Assembly: GCA_947054185.1 (NCBI GenBank)
Contig: CAMRVW010000124.1
Coordinates: 1 to 5,869 of the forward strand
Direction of reading: 5' to 3'
DNA length: 5,869 nt
Origin: an uncultured Rikenellaceae bacterium
GTDB lineage: Bacteria; Bacteroidota; Bacteroidia; Bacteroidales; Rikenellaceae
Each line of letters starts with the position of its first letter. Position 1 is the stretch's first letter. The position numbers and the translations under genes are program-made. Below, in pieces: positions 1 through 5,700 of the stretch. The notes below the pieces were generated by a model. It saw nothing but the letters and a program-made list of their open reading frames with translations. It did not search any database and was not told where the DNA came from.

Positions 1-51
1 ATACGAGATCGCAGTCCGTGACTGGAGTTCAGACGTGTGCTCTTCCGATCT
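1..51 (+). other. Illumina P7/i7 sequencing adapter (non-genomic)
   Basis: Bases 1-9 (ATACGAGAT) are the 3' end of the Illumina P7 flow-cell oligo. Bases 10-17 (CGCAGTCC) occupy the 8-base i7 index slot. Bases 18-51 match the TruSeq-type read-2 adapter, beginning GTGACTGGAGTTC and ending CTCTTCCGATCT. The order and lengths are exactly those of an indexed library oligo. This is leftover adapter from read-through that was assembled onto the contig end. Genomic sequence starts at about 52; base 51 (T) could belong to either. No biological feature should be called here, including the in-frame GTG at 37. Confidence 0.97.
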
Positions 52-58
52 ACCTTTG
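51..58 (+). promoter_or_regulatory. Possible -7 box for the GH89 gene, cut by the adapter junction
   Basis: TACCTTTG matches the Bacteroidota -7 consensus TAnnTTTG and ends 17 bases before the ATG at 76. The first T is also the last adapter base, so only ACCTTTG is certainly genomic. The -33 TTTG element that should lie about 20 bases upstream is replaced by adapter and cannot be checked. If real, the transcript would start about 10-17 bases before the start codon. Confidence 0.3.
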
Positions 59-75
59 TGGAAATATGTAAAAGA

Positions 76-2208
76 ATGACGATGAATGTGCGTGTTTTAA
101 TAGTGTCGTTGTGCGCGGCGGTAATGTTGTGGGGGTGTGGCTCCGGGCCGTTGCCGGCAGATGACTTGGCGGCCCGTGTCACCGAGGGTACCTCAAAGGG
201 GCGTATATTGTTCAGGTCGGTTGCCGACCGAGAGCATCCCGACGAGGATTACTTCAACATAACGTCTCAGGGCGACAAGGTGCTGATAGAGGGCAACTCC
301 GACATATCGTTGGCCACGGGTCTTAACTGGTATCTCAAATATGTGGCGGGCATACATCTGTGCTGGAACAATCCGACGCAAAAGCTGCCCGACACACTGC
401 CTCTGCCATCGGAGCCAATAAGGTACAAGACCAAGATGCGCCACCGTTATTACCTCAACTATTGCACCCACTCTTACTCCATGGCCTTCTGGGATTGGCC
501 CCGGTGGGAAAAAGAGCTCGACTGGATGGCCTTGCACGGCATAAATATGCCGTTGAGTGTCACCGGCATGGAGGTGGTGTGGTATAATCTGCTGAAGCGT
601 GTTGGTTACACCACCGATGAGATAAACGAGTTTATTGCCGGTCCGGGTTTTACCGCCTGGTGGCACATGAACAACCTCGAGGGGTGGGGCGGTCCCAATC
701 CGGACAGTTGGTATCGTCGTCAGGAGGCCTTGCAGAAGAGGATAGTGGCCCGCATGCGAGAGTTGGGCATAGAGCCGGTCTTCCCCGGTTATGCCGGTAT
801 GGTGCCTCGCAACATAGGGACTAAGTTGGGCTATGAGGTGGCCGATCCGGGTATGTGGTGCGGTTTTCCCCGTCCTGCTTTCCTGTCGCCGAAAGATGTG
901 CATTTTCATGAGTTTGCCGATATGTATTACGAGGAGTTGGAGAGGCTCTATGGCAAGGCGTCGTATTATAGCATGGACCCGTTTCATGAGGGAGGCAACA
1001 CCAAGGGTGTCGATCTTGCCGAGGCGGGGCAGGCTATCATGGCGGCCATGAAGAGGGCCAATCCCAAGGCCGTGTGGGTGATACAGGCATGGCAGGCAAA
1101 TCCGCGAGCGGCGATGATAGATTCGCTTGCGGCGGGCGACATGATGGTGCTCGACCTTTACAGCGAGAAGCTCCCCCAATGGGGCGACAAGAGTTCGCCC
1201 TGGTGTCGTCCCGAGGGGTTCGGAGGCCATGACTGGCTCTATTGCATGTTGCTCAATTTCGGCGGTAACGTGGGCATGCACGGTCGCATGGAACGGCTGG
1301 TGAACGGCTATTATGACGCCTGCGACCATGCTAACGGTGCCACATTGCGCGGTGTCGGCGCCACGCCCGAGGGCATTGAAAACAATCCCGTGATGTTCGA
1401 GTTGTTGTATGAACTGCCTTGGCGCCAAGAGCGTTTCTCTCCCGACGAGTGGCTAAGAGGCTATCTGAAAGCGCGTTACGGACGAGAGCTCGAAGAGGAG
1501 GTGATGCAGGCATGGCGGGCGTTGGAGCATACCGTCTATAATGCGCCGGCAGATTATCCGGGCGAGGGCACCGTGGAGTCGCTTTTGTGTGCGCGTCCGG
1601 GGTTGAGGCTCAACAGAACGTCGACATGGGGATGCTCGCGGTTGTTTTATTCGCCCGACTCGACCGCCAAGGCCGCGGCGCTGCTAAGGTCGGTGGCCGA
1701 CGGTTACGAAAGGTGCGACAACTTCGAGTATGACCTGGTCGACATTGAGCGTCAGAGTATTGCCGACAAGGCCAATGCCTTGCTTGCGCGCATATCGCAA
1801 AGTTATGACCGCAAAGACAGAGAGGCTTTTCGCTCGCAGACAAAGCAGTTTCTTTCTCTTATATTGCATCAGGACAGCCTGTTGGCCACAAGGGACGAGT
1901 TTAGCGTGTCGACATGGTTGTCGTCTGCCCGTGCCTGCGGGGCAACAGACGCCGAAAAGAGCCTCTATGAACGTAATGCCGCCATGTTGATAACCGTGTG
2001 GGGTGATAGCGTGGCGGCCAACAGGGGAGGTCTGCACGATTATTCTCATCGCGAGTGGAGCGGTGTTTTGAGAGAGCTTTATTATCCGCGTTGGAAGGCC
2101 TTTTTCGAGCAGAAACAGAGACAGATGGATGGCGGAGATGCCGGCGAACCGATAAACTTCTATCGCATGGAGCGCAACTGGGTCGACAGCATAGCGGCGG
2201 TTTATTAG
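76..2208 (+). CDS. Lipoprotein alpha-N-acetylglucosaminidase, GH89 (NAGLU family)
   Basis: Exo-glycosidase expected to remove terminal alpha-linked GlcNAc (EC 3.2.1.50 type) from host glycans such as heparan sulfate or mucin caps. Starting at ATG 76 it has 710 residues; human NAGLU has 743. Residues 1-20 form a hydrophobic signal peptide followed by a lipobox-like LWGC with Cys21, so it is probably lipidated and anchored in the envelope. The layout follows the family: a small N-terminal alpha/beta domain (about 25-112), a TIM barrel (about 117-450) with the motif HRYYLNYCTHSYSMAFWDW, and a C-terminal helical domain (about 455-705). By family alignment the acid/base is Glu305 in SMDPFHEGG and the nucleophile is Glu432 in TPEGIENNP, 127 apart (130 in human NAGLU). 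ATG 82 is an equally possible start. The in-frame GTG at 37 lies in adapter and was rejected. The gene converges with tpx. Family is certain; exact glycan target is not. Confidence 0.94.
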   Translation: MTMNVRVLIVSLCAAVMLWGCGSGPLPADDLAARVTEGTSKGRILFRSVADREHPDEDYFNITSQGDKVLIEGNSDISLATGLNWYLKYVAGIHLCWNNPTQKLPDTLPLPSEPIRYKTKMRHRYYLNYCTHSYSMAFWDWPRWEKELDWMALHGINMPLSVTGMEVVWYNLLKRVGYTTDEINEFIAGPGFTAWWHMNNLEGWGGPNPDSWYRRQEALQKRIVARMRELGIEPVFPGYAGMVPRNIGTKLGYEVADPGMWCGFPRPAFLSPKDVHFHEFADMYYEELERLYGKASYYSMDPFHEGGNTKGVDLAEAGQAIMAAMKRANPKAVWVIQAWQANPRAAMIDSLAAGDMMVLDLYSEKLPQWGDKSSPWCRPEGFGGHDWLYCMLLNFGGNVGMHGRMERLVNGYYDACDHANGATLRGVGATPEGIENNPVMFELLYELPWRQERFSPDEWLRGYLKARYGRELEEEVMQAWRALEHTVYNAPADYPGEGTVESLLCARPGLRLNRTSTWGCSRLFYSPDSTAKAAALLRSVADGYERCDNFEYDLVDIERQSIADKANALLARISQSYDRKDREAFRSQTKQFLSLILHQDSLLATRDEFSVSTWLSSARACGATDAEKSLYERNAAMLITVWGDSVAANRGGLHDYSHREWSGVLRELYYPRWKAFFEQKQRQMDGGDAGEPINFYRMERNWVDSIAAVY

Positions 2209-2257
2209 GCCGTTGCATGTCAAGTGGTTTTAAATGCGTGTGGTTTGCTGTCGTATC

Positions 2258-2297
2258 AAAAAAAGTCTGCCCGGGTCTCAGCAAGAGACTCGGGCAG
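2258..2297 (-). terminator. Intrinsic terminator of tpx, hairpin possibly shared with the GH89 gene
   Basis: A 13-bp stem is formed by 2267-2279 and 2285-2297 around a 5-base loop (AGCAA at 2280-2284 on the plus strand). There is one imperfect pair, G2274 with T2290. Read on the minus strand, the stem is followed by AC and then seven T (the A-run at 2258-2264), the classic intrinsic terminator form, 44 bases after the tpx stop codon. On the plus strand no T-run follows, so termination of the convergent GH89 transcript here would be weaker or factor-dependent. Confidence 0.85.
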
Positions 2298-2340
2298 GGT
2301 TGCTTGAAAATATGAAGGTATCGGCAAATGTCGGATTGAT

Positions 2341-2850
2341 TTACAGCGATTTCAATGCGGCGATGGCTTTGTCGTAATCGGGTTCTTTGGTTATGTCGTC
2401 GAGGTATTCGACATAGGCCACCTTGCCGTTTTTGTCGACCACTATCACGCCTCGGCTCAGCAGTCCCATCTCTTTGATAAGGAAGCCGTATTTGGGGCCG
2501 AAGTCGCCGCGGAAGTCAGAGAGGGTGTAATTACGGTCTATTCCTTCGGCAGCGCAGAATCGTCCGAGTGCGAAGGGCAGGTCTTTGGATATGGATATTA
2601 CAACTGTGTCGTCGCCTAACGATGCGGCATTTTTGTTGAATGTGCGCGTTTGCGATGCGCACACCGGCGTGTCTATGGATGGGAAGATGGAGATGACCCT
2701 CTTTTTGCCGTTGAAGTCGGAGAGGCGCACTTGCTTGAAGTTGTTGTCGTATGCCTCGAAATCGGGGGCTTGCATGCCCACCTCTATTATCTCGCCCTGA
2801 AGGGTGAGAGGCAGTCCTCCTTTGGATGTTATGTTCTTATTCTCTTTCAT
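2341..2850 (-). CDS. tpx: Thiol peroxidase Tpx (atypical 2-Cys peroxiredoxin)
   Basis: Reduces hydrogen peroxide and alkyl hydroperoxides with electrons from thioredoxin (EC 1.11.1.24); normally cytoplasmic or periplasmic, and no signal peptide is seen here. From ATG 2850 it has 169 residues against 168 in E. coli Tpx. The peroxidatic cysteine is Cys64 in FPSIDTPVC, with the conserved Thr61 three residues before it. The resolving cysteine is Cys99 in LPFALGRFCAAEGI, a 35-residue spacing (34 in E. coli). The ending, DDITKEPDYDKAIAALK, is also typical of Tpx. A TTG start at 2880 would add ten residues that the family lacks, so ATG 2850 was chosen. A possible ribosome site, AAAGGA, lies 14 bases upstream. 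It is last in a run of three minus-strand genes and is followed by a strong terminator. Confidence 0.96.
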   Translation of the reverse strand: MKENKNITSKGGLPLTLQGEIIEVGMQAPDFEAYDNNFKQVRLSDFNGKKRVISIFPSIDTPVCASQTRTFNKNAASLGDDTVVISISKDLPFALGRFCAAEGIDRNYTLSDFRGDFGPKYGFLIKEMGLLSRGVIVVDKNGKVAYVEYLDDITKEPDYDKAIAALKSL

Positions 2851-2892
2851 GTTGTATTGGTTTTTCCTTTTGTGGAGCAAAAAGTGTGCCTG

Positions 2893-2928
2893 ACGAATAT
2901 TTTCGGTGTGCTCACCGAAAATATTCGT
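2893..2928. repeat. Perfect 16-bp inverted repeat upstream of tpx
   Basis: Arm 2893-2908 (ACGAATATTTTCGGTG) and arm 2913-2928 are exact reverse complements around a 4-base spacer. It lies 42 bases upstream of the tpx ATG and 19 bases past the stop of the membrane-protein gene. On the minus strand a run of five T follows, but only after nine other bases, so it is a poor intrinsic terminator. It could be a weak terminator or attenuator, or a regulator-binding palindrome; on the minus strand TATTTTCG in the first arm is one base off the -7 promoter consensus. The repeat itself is certain; its function is not. Confidence 0.9.
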
Positions 2929-2947
2929 TTATGAAAGAGTGATTTTG

Positions 2948-3934
2948 TCAGGCGATGATTACCGCAAGAATGACGAATGCCACTGCCAGGGCATTTTTGA
3001 TATAGATGTTGGGCATTTGCCTGAATAACACCGATATAATGACAGACAGAGGCATGCTCATCAGTGGCAGCAGCGTGTCGGCGGCTCCATATGCCAGCAC
3101 GAGCATTGCCGTGAGCACCACAAGCAGATATATGAAGCAGACGTAAGAGCGCACCGTTATGGCGTTGATGTGGTTGGCTGCCACCGCCATGCGCCAAAAG
3201 CCCTGCACGGTGAGGAATATGCATAGGGCGATGAATATGTATTGCGGAACTGTCACGGTAAACACATTGAACGATTTGCGCAACAATATCCGGTCAGAGA
3301 TGGCCGATATCTCATTGAGGGGGGCGAGAAATTCGCCGCCGGCCACCCATGTTATGTAACAATAGAGAAACAGGGGCAGCGCCAAACCGGTAATGGATGC
3401 AAGCAACCCCTTGAATGTCACTATTCTGTATGTTATCATATAGACAAAAAGAACCAAGTAAACCACCGAGGCCGGGACGAACAACACTGAGGCGATGCCC
3501 ACGTATGTGCAGGCGAGAAATGTCTGGCGCACGATGTCGTTATACCTGTTGAGCATGAAAATCATCTCTAAGGAGACGAGTATCAGGAATATTATTGTCT
3601 GTGTATGGTAATTGTCAGAAAGCGAAGATGTTGCAGCGGTCAATATGAGGTATGTAATTGCGGTGACATAGTTTTTGTCGCTCAGTGATATGAACCGCAA
3701 CATTATGCGGGTGACAAAAAACGAGTTTATGATAGTGAACCCCAGTGATAAGACTATTCTCAATACCGGCATGGCGTCGATACCTGTTATTACAGACCGG
3801 GCCAAGCCTGTGTATCCCGTCCACGATGTCGGCTCGTTATGACTGACCGTATCGTTTGTCAGAAACAGTATGAACAGTAAAAAAAAGGTTACCGTTGTTT
3901 GTACGAGCGTATGTTTGGTGAGATCTAATCGCAT
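2948..3934 (-). CDS. Polytopic inner-membrane protein of unknown function
   Basis: From ATG 3934 it has 328 residues, mostly hydrophobic. I count about ten membrane segments, near residues 10-26, 57-78, 88-104, 112-128, 138-153, 155-172, 177-197, 230-247, 263-283 and 287-303, plus a last hydrophobic stretch (313-328) that runs to the C-terminus. Short charged loops include LSDKNY (84-89), LNRYND (128-133) and SDRILLRKS (213-221). I see no transporter signature, enzyme motif or soluble domain. It loosely resembles the uncharacterised DUF6427-type Bacteroidota membrane proteins found near purD, but that is recollection and was not checked. An in-frame TTG at 4042 would add 36 polar residues and was rejected. 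It lies 207 bases after purD and 97 bases before the tpx start, in the same direction, so co-transcription is possible. That it is a real gene is nearly certain; its role is unknown. Confidence 0.85.
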   Translation of the reverse strand: MRLDLTKHTLVQTTVTFFLLFILFLTNDTVSHNEPTSWTGYTGLARSVITGIDAMPVLRIVLSLGFTIINSFFVTRIMLRFISLSDKNYVTAITYLILTAATSSLSDNYHTQTIIFLILVSLEMIFMLNRYNDIVRQTFLACTYVGIASVLFVPASVVYLVLFVYMITYRIVTFKGLLASITGLALPLFLYCYITWVAGGEFLAPLNEISAISDRILLRKSFNVFTVTVPQYIFIALCIFLTVQGFWRMAVAANHINAITVRSYVCFIYLLVVLTAMLVLAYGAADTLLPLMSMPLSVIISVLFRQMPNIYIKNALAVAFVILAVIIA

Positions 3935-4039
3935 CGTTGATAGTGGGTTACACCTATTTTCGAGGTTTCTTGCAACGGAAGATACATACTTAAACGTCGA
4001 CAATGCGACCGGCTGATGCAAGACGATTGTTTGTATGCG

Positions 4040-4110
4040 CAAGCCTTAGTTGGTCGTTCGTGACATTACTCTTTGGCATCAGCACACTCGTCCAAGCCTT
4101 TGTGACATTA
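4040..4110. repeat. Short degenerate direct repeat in the purD/membrane-gene gap
   Basis: CAAGCCTT occurs at 4040-4047 and 4093-4100, and GTGACATTA at 4060-4068 and 4102-4110, in the same order and orientation. The spacer is 12 bases in the first copy and 1 base in the second. It lies inside the 207-base gap between purD and the membrane gene, where I see no clear promoter or terminator. It could be a decayed local duplication, a pair of binding sites, or chance. Confidence 0.35.
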
Positions 4111-4141
4111 GCTGTTCGCCTCTATGGCAGGAATAAGAGGT

Positions 4142-5569
4142 CTATTCTTCAGTCGTTTTCTTTTTACGAGTGCGTGTTGACGGAGCCTTTTTGGTGGCGC
4201 TGTCTTTGTCGGCGCTTTCGCTCTTTTTTGCCTTTTTGGGGGCTGCTGGCTTTTTAGGCTCGGCCTCGCCGGTGAGTTTCATGAGGTCTTTGCCGATATC
4301 TTTGCGATAGCTCATGCCATCGAACGAAAATTTCTTTATCGTGCCGTATGATTTGGTGGCAGCCTGTTTGATGCTGTCGCCCAGAGAGGTTACCGATATC
4401 ACGCGTCCGCCGGAGGTTACCACGCCGCCGCCCTCTGTGGCGGTGCCTGCGTGGAAGAGCATGCTTTTGGCACCCACATCGTCGAGCCCCTCGATAAGCT
4501 TGCCTTTCTCATAGTCGCCGGGGTAACCCTCTGAGGTCGTCATTACCGTTACGGCGGTCTTGGGAGAGATAGATAACTCTTTCTCGCTCAACGTCTCATA
4601 GACGATGCCTTCGAACAACTCTATGATGTCGCTTTCTATGCGGGGTATGACCACCTCCGTTTCGGGGTCGCCCATGCGCACGTTGTATTCGATGACGTAA
4701 GGGTCGCCGTCAACATTCATCAAACCTATGAATATGAAGCCGTTATATACTATCTTCTCTTTTTTGAGCCCCTCTATGGTGGGCTTTACGATGCGTTCTT
4801 CAACCTTGGCCATGAAAGCCTTGTCGGCAAAGGGTACGGGCGATACGGCACCCATACCGCCGGTGTTGAGGCCTTTGTCGCCGTCACCGACGCGCTTGTA
4901 ATCTTTGGCCTCGGGCAATATCTTATAGTCGACCCCGTCGGTGGCCACAAATACCGAAAGCTCTATGCCCGAGAGGTACTCTTCGATGACGACTTTACTG
5001 CCTGCGGCCCCGAACTTACCCTCTATCATGGAGTTAAGCTCCGATACCGCTTCATTGAAATCGTCTATTATAAGCACCCCTTTACCCGCAGCCAAACCGT
5101 TGGCTTTGAGTACATAGGGTGGAGTGAGTGTCTTTAGAAAGTCTGGTGCCTCGGCCAAGTTGTCTTTCGAGAAAGACTTGTATTTGGCTGTGGGTATGCC
5201 GTGGCGTGTCATGAACTCTTTGGCGAACTGCTTGCTGCCTTCGAGCTTGGCCCCATCGGCTGACGGACCCACCACGGGGGTGTAACGTATCTCGTTGTCG
5301 CCGGCGAAAAAGTCATGTATGCCCGCAACCAAAGGCTCTTCAGGGCCGACAACGACAAGATTGATGTTTGAAGACATGACGAATTGTTTGAGGCTTGCGA
5401 AGTTGGTGGGAGCAATGTCGACATTCATGCCGCATTGAGCGGTGCCTGCATTGCCCGGAGCCGTGTAAAGTTTCAAGACTCTGTCGCTTTGGGCTATTTT
5501 CCACGCGAGGGCGTGTTCGCGGCCTCCTGAGCCTAAAAGCAATACATTGACTTTTTGCGGTAGTTTCAT
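4142..5569 (-). CDS. purD: Phosphoribosylamine-glycine ligase PurD with a basic C-terminal tail
   Basis: Second step of de novo purine synthesis in the cytoplasm: phosphoribosylamine + glycine + ATP gives glycinamide ribonucleotide (EC 6.3.4.13). From ATG 5569 it has 475 residues; E. coli PurD has 429. Domains in order: N-terminal Rossmann part with LLGSGGREHALAWKI (11-25) and VVVGPEEPLVAG (72-83); ATP-grasp with VLKANGLAAGKGV (153-165) and LNTGGMGAVSPVP (234-246); metal-binding end with Glu294 and Asn296 in IEYNVRMGDPETE; C-terminal domain to about residue 433. Residues 434-475 are an extra low-complexity tail with 12 Lys, 2 Arg and 7 acidic residues, resembling histone H1-like tails (see findings). 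A TTG at 5590 would add seven residues; ATG 5569 was preferred because it sits close before the glycine-rich loop. A Bacteroidota promoter lies about 80 bases upstream. Confidence 0.97.
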   Translation of the reverse strand: MKLPQKVNVLLLGSGGREHALAWKIAQSDRVLKLYTAPGNAGTAQCGMNVDIAPTNFASLKQFVMSSNINLVVVGPEEPLVAGIHDFFAGDNEIRYTPVVGPSADGAKLEGSKQFAKEFMTRHGIPTAKYKSFSKDNLAEAPDFLKTLTPPYVLKANGLAAGKGVLIIDDFNEAVSELNSMIEGKFGAAGSKVVIEEYLSGIELSVFVATDGVDYKILPEAKDYKRVGDGDKGLNTGGMGAVSPVPFADKAFMAKVEERIVKPTIEGLKKEKIVYNGFIFIGLMNVDGDPYVIEYNVRMGDPETEVVIPRIESDIIELFEGIVYETLSEKELSISPKTAVTVMTTSEGYPGDYEKGKLIEGLDDVGAKSMLFHAGTATEGGGVVTSGGRVISVTSLGDSIKQAATKSYGTIKKFSFDGMSYRKDIGKDLMKLTGEAEPKKPAAPKKAKKSESADKDSATKKAPSTRTRKKKTTEE

Positions 5570-5597
5570 CGTAAAAATATCTTCAAACAAATGTGTA

Positions 5598-5642
5598 ACT
5601 GATTAATTGTCAGTGATGCGGTTGGGTTGGTGGCCACATCAC
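5598..5642 (-). other. Inverted repeats in the predicted purD leader
   Basis: Two small inverted repeats lie between the purD promoter and its start codon: ACTGA/TCAGT at 5598-5602 and 5610-5614, and GTGATG/CATCAC at 5613-5618 and 5637-5642. They share bases 5613-5614, so only one stem could form fully at a time. That is compatible with a switching leader, but the stems are only 5-6 bp and may be chance. I do not recognise any known purine riboswitch. Confidence 0.25.
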
Positions 5643-5648
5643 CACTTA

Positions 5649-5678
5649 CAAATATACAAATTTTCGACGAGTCTCAAA
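5649..5678 (-). promoter_or_regulatory. Bacteroidota-type promoter of purD
   Basis: On the minus strand, TATATTTG (5656-5649) matches the -7 consensus TAnnTTTG exactly. A TTTG (5678-5675) lies 18 bases upstream in place of the -33 element, close to the usual spacing for this phylum. Predicted transcription starts near 5643, giving a leader of about 70 bases before the purD ATG at 5569. Confidence 0.7.
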
Positions 5679-5700
5679 ACAGAATGCTATATTTTTATGT

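Noticed and set aside
37..75. Extended GH89 start at GTG 37
   Set aside because: The codon lies inside the Illumina adapter, and the extra residues would place a charged stretch ahead of a normal lipoprotein signal peptide.
193..1428. Long open frame (411 codons) antisense to the GH89 gene
   Set aside because: It lies wholly opposite a gene with clear family motifs and catalytic residues, its translation is rich in His, Arg and Pro with no recognisable domain, and it has no promoter or ribosome site. It is a codon-bias shadow.
1684..2223. Second antisense frame (179 codons) at the GH89 3' end
   Set aside because: It shadows the coding strand in the same way, with no recognisable product.
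4119..4141. Possible purD terminator just after its stop codon (CCTCT/AGAGG)
   Set aside because: The stem is only 5 bp with a 12-base loop and no T-run follows, so it is not a credible terminator.
4003..4257. 84-codon plus-strand frame with a hydrophobic stretch across the purD 3' end
   Set aside because: Its last 116 bases are antisense to the purD tail, whose lysine codons read as phenylalanine-rich sequence. It has no ribosome site or convincing promoter. A small membrane protein cannot be fully excluded, but nothing supports it.
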